Assembly: GCF_015665295.1 (NCBI RefSeq) | Contig: NZ_JADFAJ010000001.1 | Span: 215,197 to 279,196, forward strand | DNA from: Maricaulis sp. | Lineage (GTDB): Bacteria; Pseudomonadota; Alphaproteobacteria; Caulobacterales; Maricaulaceae | DNA: 64,000 nucleotides | Reading direction: 5' to 3' | Part shown: piece after piece, positions 44,582 through 52,715 of the stretch | Layout: each line of letters starts with the position of its first letter | Numbering within the stretch: position 1 is the stretch's first letter | Program-made: the position numbers and the translations under genes | The notes under the pieces: generated by a model | Told to the model about the DNA's origin: nothing | What the model saw: only the letters and a program-made list of their open reading frames with translations | Databases searched by the model: none

Positions 44582-45118
44582 ATGACACGCCACCCTGCCC
44601 GGCATACCCTGACCGCCATCGCCGCCCTGGCCGCGGGCCTGGGCGCCTGCGCCCTGGCCGACACCCCGGCATCGCCCGGTCCGGAACACGCCCCGTCGCC
44701 CGCAAACTTCGGGGCCAGCCTCGACGCGGTCCGCCCCCTGCTTGACGCCGCCTGCACCAGCCTCACCGTGCGCGAACTGCCGCTGGAGCAAATGCCGATT
44801 GCGACGACCAGCCACACCCAGGTCGATTGCCAGGGGCTGGACCATGCCGGCGCGCCGCGCCTGGCCGAATTCGTGTTTGCCGATGACGCGCTCGCCTTCG
44901 TCTGGGTGCTCACTGATGCCCGTGAGGCCGACGGTCTGCGCGCCGCCCTGGAAACCGTCCACGGAACCCCCAGCCACGATCTGCCGCCGGTCACGGCTTT
45001 TACCCAAGCGCGCATGGCGCTGCGCCACGACACGCCGGAATTGCTCTATTACGGCAGCCATGTTGCACCGGTATATGAAGGCTGGTTCAACCAGATGGCA
45101 GCCGGCGGCGGGCAGTAG
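44582..45118 (+). CDS. Small putative lipoprotein
   Basis: The 178-residue protein has an N-terminal signal with lipobox GLGAC (about Cys23). The mature part has two cysteines (AACTSL, VDCQGL) and the pattern LAEFVFADDALAFVWVLTD, indicating a small globular domain. No family is recognised. It follows the AraC gene by 54 bp. A 12-bp tandem repeat region (45130-45177) follows its stop. Confidence 0.7.
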   Translation: MTRHPARHTLTAIAALAAGLGACALADTPASPGPEHAPSPANFGASLDAVRPLLDAACTSLTVRELPLEQMPIATTSHTQVDCQGLDHAGAPRLAEFVFADDALAFVWVLTDAREADGLRAALETVHGTPSHDLPPVTAFTQARMALRHDTPELLYYGSHVAPVYEGWFNQMAAGGGQ

Positions 45119-45129
45119 CACGCCCCGAA

Positions 45130-45177
45130 AACCCGCTTGGAAACCCGCCTGCAAACCCGCCCGGCAGCCCGCCCGGA
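45130..45177. repeat. 12-bp imperfect tandem repeat, four copies
   Basis: Units aacccgcttgga, aacccgcctgca, aacccgcccggc and agcccgcccgga lie head to tail at 45130-45177, between two converging genes. Confidence 0.8.
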
Positions 45178-45189
45178 AAGCCGGTCGGG

Positions 45190-45807
45190 TCAGGCCGTCG
45201 ATTCAAGCTTCATGAGATGGCAGTCGGCGGCGCCCGGCGCCGGCGGGAGGCTCTGCTTCAGGCCTGCCCATTCGGCCTCGAAAGCGTGTCCCGCTTCCTG
45301 GCTGCAGGCCCGGCCGCAGCCGGCGGTCATGCAGGGTCCGGCGCCGGACGCGTTCGCACACAAATGGGCCGGCGCGCCGGATTTGTGTCGCCCCCAGTGC
45401 ACCAGCTCGTGCAGGCAGGTCGCGAGGACCAGGTCGCGCAGGGCAGGGTCTTGCGGGGCGGCATTCCATTTCTGCAGAAGCCCGGAGTCCAGCGTGATCG
45501 TCCCGGCATTATTGGGATCAAAACAACCGCGGGTCTGGCCCGGCAGGTCCTGAAGTCTCAGCATCGGATTATTGCCGTCCTTCAGCGCCGCTTTCACGCT
45601 GATCGCGTCCAGTTCGGTGAATTTACAGACCAGATCGATCGCGGGGACATCATTGCGCAAGGCGTGAAGTGCCGCCCCGAGACCTTCCAGGACCTGCCAT
45701 TTGTTCAGATGACTGGGATGAATGAAAATCGTCGGCCTCCAAAGTGCTCGCCCCGAGAAAGGCAGGTTTGCTCCGAAAAAGCCAACGAAAGGTAGCACAG
45801 GACGCAC
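45190..45807 (-). CDS. Putative zinc metallopeptidase with HELVH motif (toxin-peptidase-like)
   Basis: Up to 205 residues. LVLATCLHELVHWGRHK is an HExxH zinc motif, and GHAFEAE downstream could give the third ligand. Before it is CFDPNNAGTITLDSGLLQKW. Several cysteines cluster after the motif (CANASGAGPCMTAGCGRAC). The arrangement recalls the metallopeptidase-toxin (Tox-MPTase) type effectors, but this gene is standalone with no signal peptide. The start is unclear: GTG 45807 has a weak site, while GGAGG sits six bases before an ATT at 45729. It is divergent from a large lipoprotein gene. Confidence 0.6.
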   Translation of the reverse strand: MRPVLPFVGFFGANLPFSGRALWRPTIFIHPSHLNKWQVLEGLGAALHALRNDVPAIDLVCKFTELDAISVKAALKDGNNPMLRLQDLPGQTRGCFDPNNAGTITLDSGLLQKWNAAPQDPALRDLVLATCLHELVHWGRHKSGAPAHLCANASGAGPCMTAGCGRACSQEAGHAFEAEWAGLKQSLPPAPGAADCHLMKLESTA

Positions 45808-45854
45808 AAACAGGCTATCGTTTCAGCCAATTGTCATGATTGGGGGGAGCGACA

Positions 45855-47537
45855 ATGCTTCGTGGATATTGGCCCATCATCGCCGCCGGCTGCGTGCTGG
45901 TTTCCGGATGCGCAACGAGCTTCGGCGGCGAGGGCAGAAGCGGCACACCGGACACCGCCTGCACAAACCGCCCGACCGATGCACTGGCCACAATGGACGA
46001 GGCCCGAACCTGCATAGAGGCTTACCGGATTCGCTACAGCGAAGCGGCGACTGCCAACGGCGAGCAACGGCGGGGCTTGCGGGCCGCGACACTGGTCGGC
46101 TCGCTCGGCGCGGTCGCCAATGCGCTCACGGATGGTTCGGAAGGCGGAACGACAGCCCTGGGACTGCTGGCCGGCACGTCCGCAACACTCTCCCCGATTG
46201 TCGCGCCACCGGCCCGCGTGCCGATCTATCTGGACGGCCAGCGTGCCGCCAATTGCCTGTTCCGGGCCTCCTCGCAAGCCATGGATCGGACAACGAGGCT
46301 TGCGGGGGAACCCTTCACGAGTTTCGAGACGCAGGTCGCCGACCTGCAGGGGCGCCTGTCCCGGGCGCCGGAACATGTCGGCGCCAGTACGCCACTGGTG
46401 ACGCGGTTCGAGGATATCCGGTCTTCCATCAACGATCTTGTGGCATTGCGCGATTCACTCCAGCTCGCCCGCAGTTCGACCCGGCTCGCCGGTGACCAGC
46501 TCATGTCCAGCCTGATTGATGTCGACCTCGCCGTACAATTGCGCCTGCACCGTGTCGATGTCTCGCTGGAAAGCTCGATCCAGGCCGCCAACCAGTCCGT
46601 CCTGACGCTGGCCGGGCAGATGACCCAACGGCCCGATCTCTTCTCTATGCCGGACCAGAACGACACCGGCAGAGGTGTCCTGAGCTCCAACCCGCTGGAC
46701 CCCGCCCTGTCGGCCTGGAATCGGGAGACAAGGGCTGCACTGGTCCCGGTGACAGAGCTCGCCGCGACAGTGACGGCGCTACTGGATTCCCTCGAGGCCA
46801 GCAGTTTCTCCGGCGATGTTTCACACTGTGTCGATATGGCGGCCGGCCTGACCAGCGACGTCATCGTACTGCGCCGCCCGCCGGTCAATATCGACCTCGG
46901 AGACACCGCGACCCATACCGTGGGTCTCGATGTCGATGGCGGCAATGCGCCCTATACCGCGCAATGGATCGGATCGGCGCCTGACGGCCTGACCCTGAAC
47001 ATCGAGGATTCCGGATCCGGCGAATTCGAGGTCGTTGCAGATCCGCAAAAGGCCGTGGTCGGTCGCTACCAGCTTCTCCTGCGCGACGAGGACCTGCGCC
47101 CCTTGCTGGTCACGCTGCGCGTCGTCGGTACCGCGCCACCGGCCGAGCCCGAAGCCGTGACACCGGAGCCGGTGACGGGCGCAAATGCGGGCACGGAAAC
47201 ACCCGCTGCGCAACCCAACACACCCCTGGTCGAGAACGGAACGCCGCATGCTGTCTGCGAGGTCAAGGCCGGCCTCAGCGAACCCTTCCAGGGCATCGCC
47301 GCCGTCCAGGCCGGCATTTGCCACCAGTTCGCCACCGCAGAGGATTTCGGACAGACGCAGGGCTACACTTTCGTGATCGACGGCGCCCCCGGCTCGCAGA
47401 CCGAGGCCGCGGCCCGCCTGGTGCTGAGCTGGCGCGGGCTGACCGACCCGGACGGGCTGAGCGGCGATGCCCTCTATGCCGCCGTGTGCCGCGACCTGTC
47501 GCTCGACAACTGTACGGCGGCACCGGAAGCGCCATAG
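45855..47537 (+). CDS. Large lipoprotein, unknown function
   Basis: The 560-residue protein has lipobox LVSGC (about Cys18). A helical region (about 35-320) is followed by a beta-rich Ig-like segment (about 325-415, [24 protein letters not shown]), a Pro/Glu/Ala-rich linker and a C-terminal domain with three or four cysteines (about 460-555). No family is recognised. ATG 45855 has GGGGAG six bases upstream. It is divergent from the metallopeptidase gene with a 47-bp gap, so they may be co-regulated. It may be an outer-membrane scaffold. Confidence 0.65.
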   Translation: MLRGYWPIIAAGCVLVSGCATSFGGEGRSGTPDTACTNRPTDALATMDEARTCIEAYRIRYSEAATANGEQRRGLRAATLVGSLGAVANALTDGSEGGTTALGLLAGTSATLSPIVAPPARVPIYLDGQRAANCLFRASSQAMDRTTRLAGEPFTSFETQVADLQGRLSRAPEHVGASTPLVTRFEDIRSSINDLVALRDSLQLARSSTRLAGDQLMSSLIDVDLAVQLRLHRVDVSLESSIQAANQSVLTLAGQMTQRPDLFSMPDQNDTGRGVLSSNPLDPALSAWNRETRAALVPVTELAATVTALLDSLEASSFSGDVSHCVDMAAGLTSDVIVLRRPPVNIDLGDTATHTVGLDVDGGNAPYTAQWIGSAPDGLTLNIEDSGSGEFEVVADPQKAVVGRYQLLLRDEDLRPLLVTLRVVGTAPPAEPEAVTPEPVTGANAGTETPAAQPNTPLVENGTPHAVCEVKAGLSEPFQGIAAVQAGICHQFATAEDFGQTQGYTFVIDGAPGSQTEAAARLVLSWRGLTDPDGLSGDALYAAVCRDLSLDNCTAAPEAP

Positions 47538-47676
47538 CATCGGTGATCGCCCGTCGAGCCGGGCCCGGCCGCAGACTGACGCGTTGGCCCCGTACAGCGA
47601 CCGCATGCCACAGTGGACCCCGACGGGCGATGGGCATCTAAGTGAGGCAATCGATCCCAGCCCGGACCTGCCGATC

Positions 47677-48024
47677 ATGAGCGATCTGCCTGCCTGCCCG
47701 AAATGCACCTGCCAGTGGACCTACGAGGACGGCGCCCTGCTGGTCTGTCCGGAATGCGCCCATGAATGGTCCGCCGACGCGGCCTTGGCCACCGCTGATG
47801 GCGAGACGGGCCGGGTCTGGCGGGACGCCAATGGCGCCACGCTGGCCGATGGCGATACCGTCACCGTGATCAAGGACCTCAAGATCAAGGGTACCAGCCA
47901 GGTCGTGAAGGTCGGCACCAAGGTCAAGAATATCCGCCTCGTCGACGGCGACCACGATATCGACTGCCGCATCGACGGCGTCGGCCAGATGGGGCTGAAG
48001 ACCGAATTTGTGAAGAAGGTCTGA
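47677..48024 (+). CDS. YjdM/PhnA-type zinc-ribbon protein
   Basis: The 115-residue protein has two CxxC pairs (CPKC at residues 7-10 and CPEC about residues 24-27) forming a zinc ribbon. It is followed by the PhnA domain, [28 protein letters not shown] and [15 protein letters not shown]. YjdM proteins were once linked to phosphonoacetate hydrolysis by proximity to phn genes; the true function is unclear. ATG 47677 gives the family N-terminus [10 protein letters not shown]. It is monocistronic as far as can be seen. Confidence 0.9.
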   Translation: MSDLPACPKCTCQWTYEDGALLVCPECAHEWSADAALATADGETGRVWRDANGATLADGDTVTVIKDLKIKGTSQVVKVGTKVKNIRLVDGDHDIDCRIDGVGQMGLKTEFVKKV

Positions 48025-48129
48025 GCTATCCCGAACCCCGCCCTTGCTGATCATTACGAGGAATTTAGTTAACCTCGCAGGGCCGCAGCGTCACGTTGCG
48101 CCCCATTCACGCAGAGGTGGGAGAGACTC

Positions 48130-50862
48130 ATGCATCGTATTCTCGCGGCCAGCTTCGCGGCGGCCCTGACCTGGACAGGTCTGGCCAGCGCCCAGCTTCC
48201 CGATGTCGACATACCCTTTGAACAATTCGAGCTCGACAACGGCCTGACCGTCGTCGTGCACGAGGACCGCAAGGCGCCGATCGTCGCCGTCAGCATCTGG
48301 TACGGTGTCGGTTCCGGCTCAGAGCCGGCCGGCCGGACCGGTTTCGCGCACCTGTTCGAACACCTGATGTTCAACGGGTCGGAAAACTACAATGACGACT
48401 ATTTCGGTCCGTTCGAGGATGTCGGCGCGACCGGCATGAACGGCACGACCTGGTTCGACCGCACCAATTATTTCCAGACCGTCCCGACCCCGGCGCTCGA
48501 CATGGCGCTGTGGATGGAATCCGACCGCATGACCTACCTGCTTGGCGCTGTCGACCAGGAACGTCTCGATGAACAACGCGGTGTGGTTCAGAACGAGAAG
48601 CGCCAGGGCGACAACCAGCCTTACGGCATGGTCGAGTATTCCCAGCTTCGCGCCCTCTTCCCGGAAGGCCACCCCTATGCCCACTCCACGATCGGCTCGA
48701 TGGACGACCTCGACGCCGCCTCGCTGGAAGACGTGCAGGAATGGTTCCGCCAGTACTACGGCGCCACCAATGCGGTCCTCGTCCTGGCCGGCGACATCAA
48801 TGCCGAGGAAGCCCGCCCGCTGGTCGAGCGCTATTTCGGCGACGCCCCGGTCGGCCCGCCGCTGAACCGCATCAATGAGTGGATCCCGGAGCGTCGCTTC
48901 GACACCTCCGAAGTGCTTTATGATGACGTACCGCAGGCACGCATCTATCGCACCTGGGTCGTGCCCGGCCGCATCACCGAGGAACGCGCCGAACTCGAAC
49001 TCTTCGCCACCGTGCTCGGCGGCGGACGCACCTCGCGACTGCACCAGGACTTCGTCTTCGGCCGCCAGGTCTCGACCCGTGCCGTGGCCTATGTCGAAGA
49101 ACACCAGCTCGCCAGCCAGTTCCATATCGAGGTCACACTCAATCCGGGCGAAGACGTGGCTGCCGCCTCGGCCCGTATCGACGAGATCGTCGCCGAACTG
49201 CTCGCCGAAGGCCCGACCGATGACGAGCTGGAGGCCGCACAGACCCGGATCAATGCCGGTGTCGTGCGCGGCCTCGAGCAGATTGGCGGCTTTGGCGGCA
49301 AGGCTGTCACACTTGCCGAAGGCGCCCTCTATGCCGGCGACCCCGGCTTCTGGCGCACCCACCTGCAACGCCTGAACGACGCCACACCGGAGGCCATCAC
49401 CGCGACCGCCAATGCATGGCTGACCACCGGTTCGCACGAAATCACCGTGCTGCCGTTCGGGGATCATGCCAGCGTCGAAACCGATGCCGACCGCTCGGCC
49501 CTGCCCGTCGTCGCATCGACGCCTGAACTGGTTTGGCCGACCGTGGAAACCGCGCAGCTTTCCAACGGCATGGACATCGTCTTCGTGCGCCGCGACTCGG
49601 TCCCGGTGGTGGAGATGCAGATGGTGTTCGACAGCGGCTATGCAGCCGACAGTGTCGAAGGCGGCCAGCTTGGCCTCACCAGCTTCACCATGGACATGCT
49701 CGACGAAGGTGCCGGCCGCATGGACGCCACCGCGATTGCTGCCCGGGCCGAAAGCCTTGGCGCCAACCTGTCGACCGGTGCCGGTCTCGATACCGCCGCG
49801 GTCACCCTCTCGGCCCTGCGCACCAATCTGCGTCCGTCGGTCGAGCTGATGGCCACGGTCATCACGGATCCGAGCTTCTCGGATCAGGACATCGAACGGG
49901 TCCGCGCCCAGACGCTGAACGGCATCCAACAGGAAATGGCCAATCCGATCGCCATCGCCCTGCGCATGCTGCCGCCGGAGATGTACAGCGAAGGCCATGC
50001 CTATTCGGTGCCCTTCACCGGTTCGGGCACACCGGAAGCCGTGACCGGCTTCACGCGGGCCGACCTGCTGGCGCACCAGACCGCCTGGCTGCGTCCGGAC
50101 AATGCCACCCTGTTCATCGTCGGTGACACGACGCTGGACGAGGCAACACCGATCCTCGAGCGGGCCTTCCGCGGCTGGCGGGCCCCGTCGACGCCGCTGC
50201 CGCAAAAGAACCTCACCGAGGCCAGCAATGCGGACACCGCCCGGGTGATCATCGTCGATCGTCCGAACTCGCCGCAATCGCTGATCCTGGCCGGCCTTGT
50301 CGGCCCGTCCGGCTCGGTCGACAATCCGGAAGTCTACTCGGCCATGAATGACGCCATCGGCGGCTCCTTCTCGGCCCGGGTCAACATGAACCTGCGCGAG
50401 GACAAGGGCTGGTCCTACGGTGCCCAGACCCTGCTCTGGGGTGCCCGTGGCCAACGGCCCTGGATGGTCTATGCGCCGGTCCAGACCGACCGCACCTCGG
50501 ACTCCCTGGCCGAGCTTCTGCGCGAGTTCGACGAGTTCACCTCCACCAATCCGGCCACGCCGGATGAGTTGGAGCGCTCGGTGAACAACAATACCCGCTC
50601 CCTGCCCGGCCAGTTCGAGACCTCGGCTTCGGTCCGCAACTCTCTGGTCTCGAGTGCCAATCTCGGTCGTGACTGGAATTTTCCGGCCACGCTGACCGAG
50701 CGCTACCGCTCGCTTGACCTCGACGAGGTCCGGGCTGCAGCGCAGGAAGTGGTTCAGCCCAACCAGCTGGTCTGGCTGATCATCGGCGATGCTGCGGTGA
50801 TTGAGGACGGGATCCGGGCGCTGGACATGGGTGAGGTGGAAGTCCGCCGCATGGGGCAGTAA
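48130..50862 (+). CDS. M16-family zinc peptidase, secreted (two halves)
   Basis: The 910-residue protein has a signal peptide cut after ASA near residue 21. The N-terminal half contains the inverted zinc motif HLFEH (His74, Glu77, His78) and EQRGVVQNEKRQ. The C-terminal half, starting near residue 465, is the inactive M16 repeat with RARADSL-like helices and NLREDKGWSYGAQT. It is a periplasmic peptidase paralogous to the 31-34 kb lipoprotein but without a lipobox. It is followed by a strong terminator (50906-50938). The two M16 genes show that this organism has several. Confidence 0.92.
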   Translation: MHRILAASFAAALTWTGLASAQLPDVDIPFEQFELDNGLTVVVHEDRKAPIVAVSIWYGVGSGSEPAGRTGFAHLFEHLMFNGSENYNDDYFGPFEDVGATGMNGTTWFDRTNYFQTVPTPALDMALWMESDRMTYLLGAVDQERLDEQRGVVQNEKRQGDNQPYGMVEYSQLRALFPEGHPYAHSTIGSMDDLDAASLEDVQEWFRQYYGATNAVLVLAGDINAEEARPLVERYFGDAPVGPPLNRINEWIPERRFDTSEVLYDDVPQARIYRTWVVPGRITEERAELELFATVLGGGRTSRLHQDFVFGRQVSTRAVAYVEEHQLASQFHIEVTLNPGEDVAAASARIDEIVAELLAEGPTDDELEAAQTRINAGVVRGLEQIGGFGGKAVTLAEGALYAGDPGFWRTHLQRLNDATPEAITATANAWLTTGSHEITVLPFGDHASVETDADRSALPVVASTPELVWPTVETAQLSNGMDIVFVRRDSVPVVEMQMVFDSGYAADSVEGGQLGLTSFTMDMLDEGAGRMDATAIAARAESLGANLSTGAGLDTAAVTLSALRTNLRPSVELMATVITDPSFSDQDIERVRAQTLNGIQQEMANPIAIALRMLPPEMYSEGHAYSVPFTGSGTPEAVTGFTRADLLAHQTAWLRPDNATLFIVGDTTLDEATPILERAFRGWRAPSTPLPQKNLTEASNADTARVIIVDRPNSPQSLILAGLVGPSGSVDNPEVYSAMNDAIGGSFSARVNMNLREDKGWSYGAQTLLWGARGQRPWMVYAPVQTDRTSDSLAELLREFDEFTSTNPATPDELERSVNNNTRSLPGQFETSASVRNSLVSSANLGRDWNFPATLTERYRSLDLDEVRAAAQEVVQPNQLVWLIIGDAAVIEDGIRALDMGEVEVRRMGQ

Positions 50863-51316
50863 GCCGCAAGCGACGGATCACATCCGATCCGATCCGCAAG
50901 ACAAGACGGGCGCCGGAGACATCTCCGGCGCCCGTTTTGCTTGCGCGGTCACAGGGTCGGCCGCGGACATGATGCCGCGTCAGACGCCCTGGCGGGACCC
51001 GGGTCCGGAAACAGGCCTCGTGCAGCATCGTACCAGAGGCCAGACCGGTATCGACATCCCGGCACCCGGCCGACACGGTCAGACGATGGGACCGCCCCGG
51101 CGGAATTGTCACGCCAGAGGGCAGACGGTTGAGGCGGTGGCTCATCGCCGAACAATCCGTCTGCACTGCCGCCGTCAGCGTGTGCCGCGATCCATTGGAA
51201 ATCTCCAGCACACCGGTCGGCTCACCCGGCCTGACCAGCGGCCCGCCCGTGATAGTCTTGCAGGCCGAGACCAGTCCCACACACGCCACTACCAAGAATG
51301 CCCGCAACCAGCGCAT
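50780..51316 (-). CDS. Putative lipoprotein, possibly with disrupted C-terminus
   Basis: The N-terminus MRWLRAFLVVACVGLVSACKT is a lipoprotein signal (lipobox VSAC, Cys19). Residues about 32-110 form a compact domain with cysteine-bearing segments (QTDCSAM, SAGCRDVDTG, LHEACFRTRV). The frame then runs through the M16 terminator hairpin (50906-50938) and into the last 83 bases of the M16 gene. That is unlikely for a natural C-terminus. The original stop may have been lost by a small deletion or substitution. Function unknown. Confidence 0.5.
   Translation of the reverse strand: MRWLRAFLVVACVGLVSACKTITGGPLVRPGEPTGVLEISNGSRHTLTAAVQTDCSAMSHRLNRLPSGVTIPPGRSHRLTVSAGCRDVDTGLASGTMLHEACFRTRVPPGRLTRHHVRGRPCDRASKTGAGDVSGARLVLRIGSDVIRRLRLTAPCGGLPPHPCPAPGSRPQSPQHRR
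50906..50938 (+). terminator. Rho-independent terminator of the M16 gene
   Basis: ACGGGCGCCGGAGA (50906-50919) pairs perfectly with 50922-50935, a 14-bp palindrome followed by T residues. Confidence 0.88.
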
Positions 51317-51650
51317 CGCGTCCTCCCCTGTTGGAACAGGGCGAGTATCGGGCAAACGCCGGCGCCGCGTGTATCCCTTGAACGGGGGAGGACAGACCAT
51401 GTCAGAAGAGACACGCCCGCGCCCTCTCAACCTTTCATGTCCTGCCGGGAGAAAGCCTCACCAGCGTCTTCAGCTCAAGGGTGAAACCGCGAAGCGGCCG
51501 CGTTGCGGACCTTGACCTGAAGAAGCTGGTGAGGCGCGCTGGCTGACAAGACATCAATGGATGTTTCCGCCCTGCGGGGCGCTCAGCAACGAAAAGGGGG
51601 CGGCCCCGTCACCGAGCCCGCCCCTTTTCAATGCGCTATGGCTTGGAGCC
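51317..51650. other. Gene-free gap with structured element and weak hairpin
   Basis: This 334-bp gap holds copy B of the structured element (51457-51533). A GC-rich hairpin lies near 51592-51628, where GAAAAGGGGGCGG is opposed to CCCGCCCCTTTT, and may terminate the SDR gene. No ORF has support. Confidence 0.65.
51457..51533. repeat. Structured intergenic element, copy B
   Basis: Outer arms 51457-51480 and 51510-51533 pair at 22 of 24 positions. Inner hairpins are CCGC-gaa-GCGG (51487-51497) and CCGC-gtt-GCGG (51498-51508). Copy A is at 11715-11787. Flanks gagaaagcct and cgctggc are also shared. Confidence 0.8.
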
Positions 51651-52430
51651 CTAAAACGCCCCGCGCGCCTGGGCCACACCGCCATCCACAACCAGCGTGG
51701 AGCCGACCACATAATCGCCGGCCCGCGAGGCCAGGAAGATCGCGGCGCCGGCCATGTCGGACGGCTCACCGACCCGGCCCGAGGGAACGCCCTTGGACAC
51801 CATGTCGGCATGGTCGCGCGCCACCTTGTTCATCGAAGAAGCAAACGCCCCCGGCGCGATTGCCGTGACATTGATGTTTTCCTTGGCCATTTCCAGGCCC
51901 AGGCGCTTGGTCAGATGGATGATGCCGGACTTCGACGCGGCATAGGAATAGGTCTCCATCATGTTGACCGACAGTCCGTCGATCGAGGCGATATTGATCA
52001 CCTTCGCCGGCTGTTGAGGCGAGGCGGCGGCCTTCAGCGCACCGTGCAGGGCCTGGATCAGGAAGAAGGGTGTCTTGACATTGAGGTCCATGACCTTGTC
52101 CCAGCCGCTCTCGGGAAACTCGTCCAGAGGCGCGCCCCAGGCGGCCCCGGCATTGTTGACCAGAATGTCGAGCTTGCTCTCATGCTCCAGGAATTTCGCC
52201 GCCAGCGCCCGCGCGCCATCGGCGCCCGAAGCATCACCAGGCAGGGCAATACAGGTGCCGAATTCGGACAGTCGCTCGGCCGTGGCCAGACATTCCGGCG
52301 CCTTGCGCGCGGTGATGTAAACCTTGGCCCCGGCCCGCACATAGCCCTCGGCAATCATCTCGCCAATGCCGCGCGACCCGCCGGTGATCAGCGCCACCCG
52401 GCCCTCAAGGGAAAACAGATTATCAAACAT
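51651..52430 (-). CDS. Short-chain dehydrogenase/reductase (SDR)
   Basis: A classical SDR of 259 residues: TGGSRGIG cofactor motif (about residues 16-23), NNAGAAWG, catalytic Ser in NIASIDG, and YAASK active-site Tyr/Lys. ITARK after the second strand suggests NADP(H) preference. Resemblance to RhlG-like or 3-oxoacyl reductases is general, so the substrate is undetermined. ATG 52430 follows GGGAGG by eight bases. It is bracketed by intergenic repeats on both sides. Confidence 0.88.
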   Translation of the reverse strand: MFDNLFSLEGRVALITGGSRGIGEMIAEGYVRAGAKVYITARKAPECLATAERLSEFGTCIALPGDASGADGARALAAKFLEHESKLDILVNNAGAAWGAPLDEFPESGWDKVMDLNVKTPFFLIQALHGALKAAASPQQPAKVINIASIDGLSVNMMETYSYAASKSGIIHLTKRLGLEMAKENINVTAIAPGAFASSMNKVARDHADMVSKGVPSGRVGEPSDMAGAAIFLASRAGDYVVGSTLVVDGGVAQARGAF

Positions 52431-52584
52431 GGTACGGACCTCCCGCTTGGGTTTGTGTTTTGTTGCGAGAGAGGTAGCTGGTGGAAGCGCGACTGTCGAG
52501 GGTCGGGTATGGGATGCGCGGCATTCACCGGTGAAGGGCCGCCGACGCGTCTTTCCCCCGCAAGCGGGGGGCAGAAAAAGCAGA

Positions 52585-52640
52585 GGTCCTCGCCCGGACA
52601 AGGCGAGGTGGATCGCCCAAAGGGCGAGACGGAGGGGTGA
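52585..52640. repeat. Second intergenic repeat, copy 2
   Basis: It shares gcgaggtggatcgcc and agggcgagacggag with 11876-11935. Hairpins CGCC/GGCG and CGCCC-aaa-GGGCG are present. Confidence 0.7.
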
Positions 52641-52665
52641 CGCCGCAGGCGGCAGGGCATAAGGC

Positions 52666-52708
52666 GGGACAGGTACAATTAACGCGGCGCGTTAATTGTA
52701 CCTGTCCC
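52666..52708. repeat. Perfect palindromic intergenic repeat, copy 2
   Basis: Arms of 20 bp, 52666-52685 and 52689-52708, are perfect complements around ggc. The left arm reads gggacaggtacaattaacgc. It is related to 14816-14860 and lies seven bases beyond the typA stop. Confidence 0.88.
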
Positions 52709-52715
52709 CAGATGG

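Noticed and set aside
48319..50454. A 711-codon minus-strand frame opposite the M16 protease
   Set aside because: It mirrors the coding gene, is rich in Gly/Arg/Asp/His, and has no motif support.
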